A DNA stretch of 10,229 bases. It comes from an uncultured Porphyromonadaceae bacterium. Lineage in GTDB: Bacteria; Bacteroidota; Bacteroidia; Bacteroidales; Muribaculaceae. The notes beneath the pieces were generated by a model. It was not told the DNA's origin. It made no database searches and saw only the letters and a program-made list of their open reading frames with translations. Shown here in pieces: positions 1 to 6,892 of the stretch. The stretch lies in assembly GCA_947175455.1 (NCBI GenBank), contig CAMWMW010000022.1:1-10229 (forward strand). The letters run 5' to 3'. Both the position numbers and the translations under genes were made by a program. Position 1 is the stretch's first letter, and every line of letters starts with the position of its first letter.

Positions 1-795
1 ATTCACATGTTTGCTTGCGATCTTGTAAATCGTCTCTGCCTCTTTCTTGTGTTTTGAATCGGGATAGTTGTTTATGAACGAATAATATTCATCGACAACA
101 TCTCTGTATCTGTCTGCCTGTCGCTCGTTGATACTCTGTTTTGCCTCCTGAAACTTTGATTTCAGGATAAGAAGCTCGAAATCTTCCTTATATTTTGAAT
201 AAGGGTAATCTTTAAGGGCATTCTGCGATACTATGATTGCAGATTCGTAATTATTCCCCATGTAATTACCAAGATTATAATAAAGCTGTGCGTTCTGAAG
301 TTCCTTGAGCGTAAGCTTGTCCTGCATCTCGAAAATTGCGTTCTGAGCAATGGTAACCCTGTCGCTTTTGGGGAAATAGTCGAGAAAACCCTGAAGCTCC
401 TCAATTGCCTTGATTGTATTTGTCTGGTCAAGTTGAGGGTCGGGAGAGTCGAGATAATAACCGTATCCGCTGTAGAAGCGGGCGAGTTCGGCATATTTTC
501 CCTTGGGATATCTGTTGTAATATGTTTTGAAATATACTGCGGAGTTCGGATAATCCTTGTTTTCATAATAAGACATCGCCAGAAGGAACAGAGCTTCCTC
601 CCCGTTTGGACCGCCTCGCAATGGCGTCACAATCTCACTCAGGATAGTCGAGGCCTGAAGCTATTTCCTTTGGTCGTATGAGCGCTTGGCATAATCGATT
701 TTATAATCCACATCATGGCTCTTCAGCACTTTGGTGTATTCTCCGCATGAAGCGAGAACCAGGAGAAGTGGTATAAAATATAATAATTTCCGCAT
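1..795 (-). CDS. bamD: Outer membrane assembly lipoprotein BamD, partial at the left edge and interrupted by an in-frame TAG
   Basis: BamD is a periplasmic-facing outer-membrane lipoprotein built of TPR-like helices; with BamA it inserts beta-barrel proteins into the outer membrane. Translating leftward from the ATG at 795 gives a lipoprotein signal (MRKLLYFIPLLLVLASCG) with lipobox LASC and Cys17 followed by Gly. The frame then stays open for all 265 codons to the window edge except codon 45, which is TAG. Residues after the stop are typical of bacteroidal BamD: EEALFLLAMSYYENKDYP, TYYNRYPKGKYAELARFYSG, YYLDSPDPQLDQT, LYYNLGNYMGNNYESA and DRYRDVVDEYYSFINNYP. The family usually has Tyr at the interrupted position (RK-Tyr-LQAS), from memory of homologues. 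The last few C-terminal residues lie outside the window. Read literally, the gene gives a 44-residue lipopeptide plus an orphan C-terminal part without a signal. Identity is firm; whether a full protein is made is not. Confidence 0.88.
661..663 (-). other. In-frame amber (TAG) codon inside bamD
   Basis: On the minus strand the sequence reads AGG AAA TAG CTT CAG. It lies at codon 45 counted from the bamD ATG, with no frameshift on either side. A Tyr codon (TAT or TAC) would be one base away. See the finding on paired in-frame TAG codons. Confidence 0.9.
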
Positions 796-819
796 GTTTC
801 AATTATTCGCTTTGAATCG

Positions 820-827
820 CAAAGTTA
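820..827 (-). promoter_or_regulatory. Bacteroidetes-type -7 box for bamD
   Basis: The minus strand reads TAACTTTG, an exact match to TAnnTTTG. It ends 24 bases before the bamD ATG, which leaves a leader of roughly 20 bases. I see no good -33 TTTG at the expected 19-21 base spacing. The box faces away from the PASTA gene promoter at 889-919. Confidence 0.6.
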
Positions 828-888
828 GTAAAAAAAAATGATATATCGGATAAAGTGAATTAATTTTTAATCAGAAATGCATTCAAAC

Positions 889-919
889 TTTAATATTTCA
901 TATATTTCTATTAACTTTG
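889..919 (+). promoter_or_regulatory. Bacteroidetes-type promoter for the PASTA-rluD pair
   Basis: TTTA at 889-892 (consensus TTTG), a 19-base spacer, then TAACTTTG at 912-919, an exact TAnnTTTG match. Transcription should begin near 922-926. The box covers the TTG at 917, so that codon is unlikely to be the start of the following gene. Confidence 0.65.
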
Positions 920-940
920 AGGACTAAAACATCAGATGGT

Positions 941-1702
941 TTGAAAACGAAAGCAAACAAAATATCATGTGGCTTGAGAGGCGGTTTTATCTCGCGTCAT
1001 CCGGTCCTTGCCAATATCGGCATAATTTGCATAATAGCGATACTGGGCATTTATGTGGTGTATGTGGCGATCGCTCTTTTTACAAAACACGGGCAAAGCG
1101 AGGAGTTGCCGGGTGTGGAGGGCAAGACTTACACCGAGGCTGTGAACATATTGCACAGGCATGGTTTCAAGGTGGATATACGAGACTCGCTGTATCGCGA
1201 GGATGTAAAGCCCGGCAGGGTAATAGAGCAGTTTCCGAAGGCAAATTCAATTGTTAAGCCGGGACGTAAGATTTTCTTATATATCAATGCGGTGCATCCC
1301 AGAGAGGTTGTGCTTGACAATAACGGCAGTCCTAATGAACTTGCCATGAAGGGGGAGTCTTTCAGATCCGCCATGGCAAAGCTTGATGAACTTGGATTCA
1401 AGAATGTTAGGGTCGTGAAGGTGCTTGGCTCGACCGACAGGGTTGTAAAGGTGTCGGCAAACGGAAAGCCGGTGCGTAAGATACAAAAGGTGCCGGTAAG
1501 CGCGTCGATTGTTCTTGAGGTTTCCGACGGACGTCTCGGCGCTGTCAAGGATTCGTTGCAGAATGAGGAGCTGATGCGCTATTATCAGGAAAATCCGGAG
1601 ATTTATCAGACCGATGAGTCGACAGGTGTCGAAGATCCGGAGAATATTCCTTCTGAGGTAGAGGAGGAAGAGGAGCAAACCAACACATCTTATCTTGAGT
1701 GA
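941..1702 (+). CDS. Single-pass membrane protein with PASTA domains
   Basis: The open frame spans 917-1702. Numbered from 917, it has a short basic N-terminus, one membrane helix at about residues 33-55 (NIGIICIIAILGIYVVYVAI), a PASTA domain at about 63-126 (ELPGVEGKTYTEAVNILHRH, then a PGRVIEQFPK-type turn), a second PASTA-like repeat at about 127-203, and a strongly acidic tail rich in Glu. PASTA domains in other bacteria bind peptidoglycan or muropeptides; there is no kinase domain here, so a structural or sensing role at the envelope is only inferred. No ATG lies in frame near the start. TTG at 917 lies inside the -7 box, so I chose TTG at 941; TTG at 974 would leave about 13 residues before the helix, which fits the family equally well. 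Its TGA overlaps the rluD ATG by one base, so the two are probably translationally coupled. Confidence 0.8.
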   Translation: MKTKANKISCGLRGGFISRHPVLANIGIICIIAILGIYVVYVAIALFTKHGQSEELPGVEGKTYTEAVNILHRHGFKVDIRDSLYREDVKPGRVIEQFPKANSIVKPGRKIFLYINAVHPREVVLDNNGSPNELAMKGESFRSAMAKLDELGFKNVRVVKVLGSTDRVVKVSANGKPVRKIQKVPVSASIVLEVSDGRLGAVKDSLQNEELMRYYQENPEIYQTDESTGVEDPENIPSEVEEEEEQTNTSYLE

Positions 1703-2739
1703 TGGCAGAGGAAGAAAGTTCATTTTACATAGATGAGGAGGGAACGGAGTTTTACGAGCACTTCCGTTTTGTTGCCGACAAGGGTCAGCAGATGATACGT
1801 GTCGACAAGTTTCTTACCGACAGGATAGAGAAAACTTCGCGCAATCGCGTTCAGCAGGCTGCGGATGCCAATTGTGTCCTCGCCAACGGTAAACCGGTGA
1901 AGTCGAGCTATAAGGTAAAGCCTTTCGATGTCATCAGCGTTGTCATGGATCGTCCCCGTTATGATTTTGAGATCATTGCGGAGGATATACCTCTTGATAT
2001 TGTCTATGAAGACAATTATCTTCTTGTTGTCAACAAACCGGCTGGACTTGTTGTCCATCCCGGTCATGGCAATTACAGCGGAACTCTGGTGAATGCATTG
2101 GCGTGGCATTTCAAGGATAATCCGGATTATGACGTGAGTGATCCGCGTCTTGGGCTTGTACATCGTATTGACAAGGACACTTCCGGTCTGCTCGTCGTGG
2201 CTAAGACTCCTGATGCCAAGACTGATCTGGGGCAGCAGTTCTTCAATAAGACAACACGCCGGGAATATGTGGCGATGGTGTGGGGGGCATTCGATGAGAA
2301 AAAAGGGACGATAACAGGAAATATTGCGAGAAATCCCAAGAACAAGCTTCAAATGGCTGTCGTGTCCGATCCGACCATAGGCAAACATGCTGTGACGCAT
2401 TACGAGGTGATTGAAAGTTTCGGATATGTGACAATTGTAAAGTGTGTTCTTGAAACCGGCCGTACACACCAGATAAGGGTTCACATGCTTAGTCAGGGTC
2501 ATCCGCTTTTCAATGATGCCAGATATGGAGGTGACAGGATTTTAAAGGGTACTACTTTTGCCAAATACCGGCAGTTCGTGGAGAACTGCTTTTCCGTGTG
2601 TCCCCGTCAGGCTCTGCATGCGAGGACATTGGGATTCAGGCATCCGGCGACCGGAGAGGAAATGAATTTCGAGTGTCCGATTCAGCCTGATATGGAATCT
2701 CTTTTTGAAAAGTGGCGTGCCTATCGTGCCGCCGAATGA
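1702..2739 (+). CDS. rluD: 23S rRNA pseudouridine synthase, RluD type
   Basis: This enzyme isomerises uridine to pseudouridine in large-subunit rRNA; RluD of E. coli acts on helix 69 (U1911, 1915 and 1917). The 345-residue product has an N-terminal S4 RNA-binding domain at about residues 33-85 (MIRVDKFLTDRI, then NRVQQAADANCVLANGKPVK). The catalytic domain contains motif II, RLGLVHRIDKDTSGLLVVAK, with the catalytic Asp at residue 157, and the ETGRTHQIRVHM and HPLFNDARYGG motifs. The start is the ATG at 1702, which overlaps the upstream TGA; a GTG directly before it is less likely. An N-terminal extension of about 30 acidic residues precedes the S4 domain. The exact target uridines cannot be read from sequence, but RluD is the closest subtype. 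Confidence 0.92.
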   Translation: MAEEESSFYIDEEGTEFYEHFRFVADKGQQMIRVDKFLTDRIEKTSRNRVQQAADANCVLANGKPVKSSYKVKPFDVISVVMDRPRYDFEIIAEDIPLDIVYEDNYLLVVNKPAGLVVHPGHGNYSGTLVNALAWHFKDNPDYDVSDPRLGLVHRIDKDTSGLLVVAKTPDAKTDLGQQFFNKTTRREYVAMVWGAFDEKKGTITGNIARNPKNKLQMAVVSDPTIGKHAVTHYEVIESFGYVTIVKCVLETGRTHQIRVHMLSQGHPLFNDARYGGDRILKGTTFAKYRQFVENCFSVCPRQALHARTLGFRHPATGEEMNFECPIQPDMESLFEKWRAYRAAE

Positions 2740-2825
2740 CGTTGCGATAATGATGAGGCGGGCACACAGGTGAATATGCCTGTAAAAAATATTATGTTGA
2801 TGGTGATATTAGCCAAATTATTTGT

Positions 2826-2833
2826 TAACTTTG
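2826..2833 (+). promoter_or_regulatory. Bacteroidetes-type -7 box upstream of the acyltransferase
   Basis: TAACTTTG matches TAnnTTTG exactly. No convincing TTTG lies 19-21 bases upstream. The predicted leader is about 35 bases and carries a T-rich tract and a Shine-Dalgarno sequence. It probably drives the acyltransferase, metallophosphoesterase and folK genes separately from PASTA-rluD. Confidence 0.6.
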
Positions 2834-2843
2834 TAAATTCCTC

Positions 2844-2860
2844 TTTCTGTTTTTTTCGAA
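2844..2860 (+). repeat. 17-base repeat, copy 1 (TTTCTGTTTTTTTCGAA)
   Basis: Identical to 9910-9926 on the same strand. This copy sits between the -7 box and the Shine-Dalgarno of the acyltransferase, so it would lie in the 5' leader of the mRNA. T-richness makes chance partly plausible. Confidence 0.6.
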
Positions 2861-2864
2861 GGAG
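2859..2864 (+). promoter_or_regulatory. Strong Shine-Dalgarno AAGGAG deciding the start at 2871
   Basis: AAGGAG lies 6 bases before the ATG at 2871. Such a motif is unusual for Bacteroidota and for this window, where other starts lack one. It supports 2871 over the in-frame ATG at 2898, although homologues as I recall them begin near the latter. Confidence 0.6.
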
Positions 2865-2870
2865 TGAATA

Positions 2871-3551
2871 ATGATTAACAGCATATTAAAACTATATATG
2901 AGTGCACAAGAATTAGATTTCAGCGACATCGCTCCGCATGATGACTCTGTGTTTCATGAAAAGATGAGCCGGCTGGTCAAAGAGCCGGGCTTTCTTCATG
3001 CCGTGAATTATACCATGCCTAAGGATGATGTGCCGGTTCTGATCGGTGAGTTGCTGAAAATCGACAATAAATATGACTTTCAGACTCAGATTATGTTTCC
3101 GTTTCTGGAGATGCTGGCGAAGACTACTACTTCGGGTATAACTCTTGGCGGACTCAAGTATCTTAATCCGGGTTTCAACTATACATTTATAACCAATCAC
3201 AGGGATATTGTTCTTGATGCCTCTTTCCTTAATCTGGCTTTTCTGCGCAAGGGACTGCCGACTTCGGAAGTGGCAATAGGCAACAATCTTCTTATTTTTG
3301 ATTGGATTTCGGATCTGGTGAGACTCAACAAGAGTTTTATTGTAAAACGTAACACCGGGTTGCGGGAAGGTCTGGAGGCTGCCAAAAAACTCTCGGCTTA
3401 TATTCATCATACAATCATCGAGAAGCGTGAATCAATATGGATCGCGCAGCGCGAAGGGCGTGCCAAAGACAGTTCTGATCATACTCAGGAATCTTTGGTC
3501 AAGATGCTGGCGCTTGGTGGCGAAGGCTCATTTATGGAGCGGCTGAAGTAG
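2871..3551 (+). CDS. 1-acylglycerol-3-phosphate acyltransferase-like protein, N-terminal part ending at an in-frame TAG
   Basis: This 226-residue open segment is the catalytic half of a PlsC/LPLAT-superfamily protein that would transfer an acyl chain to a lysophospholipid-type acceptor at the inner membrane. The active-site block is TNHRDIVLDA around His110, and a later block, WIAQREGRAKD at about 190-200, corresponds to the EGTR-like block. The gap between His110 and Asp116 is five residues rather than the four of the classic HX4D motif; Asp112 gives H-x-D. The segment stops at TAG 3549-3551, and the same frame continues at once with INLMPVSISYEYDPND, the expected continuation. The two parts together make 400 codons before a TAA, the length I expect for the bacteroidal family (about 380-400). 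The acceptor substrate is uncertain. Confidence 0.82.
   Translation: MINSILKLYMSAQELDFSDIAPHDDSVFHEKMSRLVKEPGFLHAVNYTMPKDDVPVLIGELLKIDNKYDFQTQIMFPFLEMLAKTTTSGITLGGLKYLNPGFNYTFITNHRDIVLDASFLNLAFLRKGLPTSEVAIGNNLLIFDWISDLVRLNKSFIVKRNTGLREGLEAAKKLSAYIHHTIIEKRESIWIAQREGRAKDSSDHTQESLVKMLALGGEGSFMERLK
3549..3551 (+). other. In-frame amber (TAG) codon inside the acyltransferase gene
   Basis: The sequence reads CTG AAG TAG ATA AAC CTC ATG CCT GTC. The segments before and after share one frame (2871 and 3561 are both divisible by three), so a single codon, not a frameshift, separates them. From memory of homologues the position is usually Glu, whose codon GAG is one base from TAG; Gln CAG and Lys AAG are also one base away. 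Confidence 0.9.
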
Positions 3552-3560
3552 ATAAACCTC

Positions 3561-4073
3561 ATGCCTGTCTCAATCTCTTACGAGTATGACCCGAACGATT
3601 ACCTCAAGGCTCGCGAGTTTATGTTGCGTCGCAGAGACCCTAATTTCAAAAAGTCGCAGCGTGATGATCTTTTCAGCATGGAGACCGGTCTTCTTCAATT
3701 CAAGGGGAAAGTTCATTTCCAGCTCACTCCGCGCATAAACACAAAGCTCGACCAGCTCGGTGATTTTAAAGACAACAACACGGCGGCTAAATACGTGGGG
3801 TGTCTGGTGGATCAGGCTATACATAGAAGTTATGAAATCTTCACAATCAATTATGTAGCATATGACATGCTGCATAATACCACCCGCTTTTCAAGGAAAT
3901 ATACTGAAGAACAGAAGCAGGAGACTATTGATTATTTCAACCGGCAGCTTGCAAAAGTCGATGTCGCCGATCTTAAGGAAGAGGAGCGTGACTATATGAT
4001 GGAGATGATGCTTTACATGTATGCCAATCCTCTTAAGAATAAACTCAAAACTATTCTCGGAGGACTTGAATAA
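3561..4073 (+). CDS. C-terminal part of the interrupted acyltransferase
   Basis: This 170-residue segment opens with ATG 3561, four codons after the TAG, in the same frame as the preceding segment. Its start, MPVSISYEYDPNDYLKAREF, joins smoothly to ERLK before the stop. It carries the rest of the acyltransferase fold and a helical C-terminal region (KYTEEQKQETIDYF, then MLYMYANPLKNKLKTIL). It lacks the NHRD active-site block and would not be an enzyme alone. Internal initiation at this ATG could in principle make a separate chain that complements the N-terminal segment, but no Shine-Dalgarno is visible and nothing else supports that. It ends in TAA, 21 bases before the metallophosphoesterase gene. 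Confidence 0.75.
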   Translation: MPVSISYEYDPNDYLKAREFMLRRRDPNFKKSQRDDLFSMETGLLQFKGKVHFQLTPRINTKLDQLGDFKDNNTAAKYVGCLVDQAIHRSYEIFTINYVAYDMLHNTTRFSRKYTEEQKQETIDYFNRQLAKVDVADLKEEERDYMMEMMLYMYANPLKNKLKTILGGLE

Positions 4074-4094
4074 GTCGTAAATATCAGGTAGACA

Positions 4095-5333
4095 ATGCGT
4101 GAATTCTCTGTAATCTCTATACTCCTCTTTTATATTTTCACAATTCTTACGGATTGGTATATCCTGCGTGATATATTGAGTTATTGCAGGTATAGAAGGA
4201 AAGCGGCAGTGTGGTGCTATTCAGTGTCGTCAGTGTTGTTCTGGGGTCTTGTCACCGCTATCGCGTTTTGGCCGGCAGCAAGGGAGTCGAGTTCGTTGAT
4301 TCCTCTTATGTGGTTGATCTACACGTATTTCTCGGTGTATGTTCCCAAATTGCTGTATGTGGTCTTTTCCGCTGTCGGCAGGCTGTTCCATTCCCAAAGA
4401 AAGGGGAAGAGGGTAAATTACGGAGTATATGCCGGCATACCCTTGTCGCTGGTGGCCTTCATACTCATGTGGTGGGGGGCGTTGTTTACCAGAAATGAGA
4501 TTGTCGTGGAGAATGTCACTGTCGTATCCGGGAGACTTCCTCAAAAGTTCAACGGCTACAGGATAGTACAGTTCAGTGACGCCCATGTCGGAACATGGGG
4601 AAATGACACTTCGTTCGTAAGCCGTCTTGTTGACAGAATCAATTCGCTTGATCCGGATCTGGTTGTGTTTACGGGTGATATCGTGAACAGAGAGACTTCC
4701 GAGATGGAACCGTTTCTGAGTGTTTTGAGCAGACTCAAGGCTCGTGACGGAGTGTATTCGGTTCTTGGCAACCATGATTATGGAGATTATATGGACTGGT
4801 CTTTCCCCTCTGAACGCGATTCAAACAATGCTTTGATGAAGATGTGGCAGCGTCAGATAGGGTGGCGTATGCTGAACAATGAGCATACGTTCATCAGCAG
4901 ACAAGGAGATTCGATAGCGTTGATAGGAGTAGAGAACTGGGGTGAACCGCCTTTCCGTCAATATGGCAGACTCGCGGAAGCTTATTCGGATAATTCAGAT
5001 TCTGAGAGTAATCTGCGTGACGGACGTTTCAAGATATTGCTTTCGCATAATCCCGAACATTGGAACCGGGAGGTTTCCAAAATCACAGATATAGACCTTA
5101 CATTGTCCGGACACACACATGCCATGCAGATGGTGTTCAAGATATTCGGATATGAATGGAGTCCGTCGATGTGGCGTTATCCACAATGGAAGGGAATGTA
5201 TGAGCGGGTTTCCGAGAAGGGCGACACAACGCGGCTTTATGTGAATATAGGTTGCGGAGAGGTCGGTATTCCTGCACGGTTCGGTATGGCTTATCCTGTA
5301 ATTACGGAAATAACATTAAAAAACAAGAAATGA
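4095..5333 (+). CDS. Membrane-anchored calcineurin-like metallophosphoesterase
   Basis: The 412-residue protein starts with four predicted membrane helices (about 5-25, 41-60, 68-92 and 112-131) and then a metallophosphoesterase domain from about residue 150. The two-metal ligand motifs are all present in order: SDAHVG (Asp162, His164), GDIVN (Asp195), GNHDYG (Asn226, His227), SHNPEH (His318) and SGHTHA (His340, His342). The domain order resembles the YkuE/YaeI-type phosphoesterases; some relatives cleave UDP-2,3-diacylglucosamine or phospholipids, but the substrate here is unknown. Its neighbours, an acyltransferase before and folK after, only weakly suggest lipid or envelope work. The TGA overlaps the folK start (ATGA), so the two are coupled. 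All catalytic residues appear intact. Confidence 0.85.
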   Translation: MREFSVISILLFYIFTILTDWYILRDILSYCRYRRKAAVWCYSVSSVLFWGLVTAIAFWPAARESSSLIPLMWLIYTYFSVYVPKLLYVVFSAVGRLFHSQRKGKRVNYGVYAGIPLSLVAFILMWWGALFTRNEIVVENVTVVSGRLPQKFNGYRIVQFSDAHVGTWGNDTSFVSRLVDRINSLDPDLVVFTGDIVNRETSEMEPFLSVLSRLKARDGVYSVLGNHDYGDYMDWSFPSERDSNNALMKMWQRQIGWRMLNNEHTFISRQGDSIALIGVENWGEPPFRQYGRLAEAYSDNSDSESNLRDGRFKILLSHNPEHWNREVSKITDIDLTLSGHTHAMQMVFKIFGYEWSPSMWRYPQWKGMYERVSEKGDTTRLYVNIGCGEVGIPARFGMAYPVITEITLKNKK

Positions 5334-5737
5334 TTTCCGGTTCGGTTCAATCAAGTATCGTGACAGTGAGTTTCGGATCCAATCATGGAGACCGTGTGAG
5401 GAATGTCGCTGCCGCTATCAGTTGGTTCGAGACTGTGGCAACGGAATGCCGTGTCTCTTCGATTTACGAGACACCTGAGGTCAACGGGCATGGCGCCCCT
5501 TATATGAATGCTGTCGCATCCGGTTGTACAAATCTGGATTATTGTGCGTTGAATCGTCTTGCGAAGGATTTTGAGGTTGAATGCGGTCGTGACGCTGACT
5601 GCAGAAAAAGGGGAGTGGTGCCGATAGATATAGACATCGTAATCTGGAAATCTGAGACTCTGCGTCCGCTTGATTTTTCAAGAGAATTTTTTCAGATCGG
5701 CTATAGGGAAATCTTGCCTGCAGCCTGCAATCTTTAG
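5330..5737 (+). CDS. folK: 6-hydroxymethyl-7,8-dihydropterin pyrophosphokinase (FolK), short form
   Basis: FolK transfers pyrophosphate from ATP to 6-hydroxymethyl-dihydropterin in folate synthesis. The 135-residue product has the expected opening (VTVSFGSNHGDRVRN), the substrate-side segment SSIYETPEVNGHGAPYMNAV, and the metal-binding pair Asp100 and Asp102 in RGVVPIDIDIVIW. The usual signature GPRTLDLDI reads GVVPIDIDI here, so the signature Arg is replaced; I recall the same change in other bacteroidal FolK-like proteins, but it lowers certainty of activity. The start at 5330 overlaps the preceding TGA by three bases. A frame opening earlier at 5252 runs inside the phosphoesterase gene and was not used. 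The stop is TAG at 5735-5737, followed three codons later by an in-frame TAA at 5747-5749. Confidence 0.78.
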   Translation: MISGSVQSSIVTVSFGSNHGDRVRNVAAAISWFETVATECRVSSIYETPEVNGHGAPYMNAVASGCTNLDYCALNRLAKDFEVECGRDADCRKRGVVPIDIDIVIWKSETLRPLDFSREFFQIGYREILPAACNL

Positions 5738-5745
5738 CGCTTTCT

Positions 5746-6876
5746 TTAAAATTTGGATGCTCTTCTGTATAAATACAGACCGATGGCAAGGTAAATCACG
5801 TTAGGGATCTGCATGGCGATGAACGGGGTTGTCAGACCTGAGACTGCAAATGAACTTGTCACTGTGGAAAAAAGGATGTAGCTGAAACTTAGTGCGAGTC
5901 CAATGCCGATATTCAACCCCATGCCTCCTTTTGATTTTTTTGAAGAAAGAGACATCCCTATAAGCGTAAGTATAAACGCCGCGGCAGTTGATGCATAGCG
6001 TTTCTCACGTTCTATCTCAAATGACTTGATGTTCGCGACACCTCTCATTTTTTGTTTTTCCACATATTCGGTAAGCTGGGGAGTGGTAAGAGTTTCCCAG
6101 TCGTTGGCGGAAATAAGGAAGTCCTTGGGTTCGATTGGAATGATTGTGTCTTTTTCTCTGCCGGAAGTGATCTTTTCTTTCATTCCGTCAAAATCGCGTA
6201 TCATATAGTCCCTTACAGTCCAATGATAATTGCGAGTCGTGTCGTAAGTGACAGTCTGCGCGGTCATTCTCGAAACGAGTTCTTTCCCGTTAAATTTATC
6301 AAATGAGAACCGGTAGCCTGTTTTGGTGCTGTTTTCGAATCTGCCTATGTAGACAACTTCACCCGGACGTGCCATGAGCTGGATGTCGATTCCGGTCTGC
6401 ACACTCTTGTTACGGACGTATTTATTCGTGTAGGCTATTCGTTTGACATTGCCGGGTGGAATTATGTAGTTGCTCAAAAGAAAGGTCATTGCTGCTATTA
6501 TTGCCGCACCAGTCATGTATGGTCTCAGCAATCTGTTAAAACTCACGCCACTTGAGAGAATCGCGATAATTTCGGAATTGCCGGCAAGTTTTGTCGTGAA
6601 GAATATCACGGATATGAACACGAACAGGGGAGACAGCATATTCGCGAAGTAGGGGAGGAATGAGGAGAAATAATCAAAAAGAGTCTCTTTTAACGGAGCT
6701 GTGAGAAAGGCGTCAAGTTTTTCAGTTATGTCAAACATGGATATCACGGCGAGAATGAGGATGGTTGCCATGAAATATGTGCCCAGAAACTTCTTGAGTA
6801 TGAATATGTCAAGCACCTTCAGCCTTAAGACTGAAGCTGTTTTTGACCATATTTTGCTGCCTTTCGATATTTTCAT
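5746..6876 (-). CDS. LptF/LptG (YjgP/YjgQ) family lipopolysaccharide export permease
   Basis: Members of this family form the membrane part of the LptB2FG transporter that extracts lipopolysaccharide from the inner membrane and passes it to the LptC/LptA bridge. The 376-residue protein has three N-terminal membrane helices (about 30-50, 72-94 and 118-138), a periplasmic beta-jellyroll region at about 145-290, and three C-terminal helices (about 294-312, 319-341 and 349-371). The family hallmark region SEIIAILSSGVSFNRLLRPY follows helix 2. Whether it is LptF or LptG cannot be told from this copy alone. It begins 16 bases after the tgt stop and is probably co-transcribed with tgt. It ends in TAA and converges on folK with an 8-base gap. 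Confidence 0.85.
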   Translation of the reverse strand: MKISKGSKIWSKTASVLRLKVLDIFILKKFLGTYFMATILILAVISMFDITEKLDAFLTAPLKETLFDYFSSFLPYFANMLSPLFVFISVIFFTTKLAGNSEIIAILSSGVSFNRLLRPYMTGAAIIAAMTFLLSNYIIPPGNVKRIAYTNKYVRNKSVQTGIDIQLMARPGEVVYIGRFENSTKTGYRFSFDKFNGKELVSRMTAQTVTYDTTRNYHWTVRDYMIRDFDGMKEKITSGREKDTIIPIEPKDFLISANDWETLTTPQLTEYVEKQKMRGVANIKSFEIEREKRYASTAAAFILTLIGMSLSSKKSKGGMGLNIGIGLALSFSYILFSTVTSSFAVSGLTTPFIAMQIPNVIYLAIGLYLYRRASKF

Positions 6877-6892
6877 GTGAGATGCGTCGGAA

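Noticed and set aside
231..681. Small open frames on both strands inside bamD
   Set aside because: The continuous BamD-like translation of the minus strand explains this region; the small frames match no family.
1720..2502. 260-codon open frame antisense to rluD
   Set aside because: Shadow of a well-supported RluD gene; the translation has no recognisable domain and no promoter faces it.
2766..2789. Hairpin ACAGG-8 base loop-CCTGT after rluD, followed by an A run
   Set aside because: A rightward terminator needs a T run after the stem; here A residues follow. The stem is only five pairs, so I do not call a terminator.
3545..3563. Frameshift as the cause of the acyltransferase split
   Set aside because: Both halves are in the same frame; a single TAG codon separates them, so no insertion or deletion is needed.
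4230..4775. 181-codon open frame antisense to the metallophosphoesterase
   Set aside because: The sense gene has all catalytic motifs; the antisense product is low-complexity basic sequence without family features.
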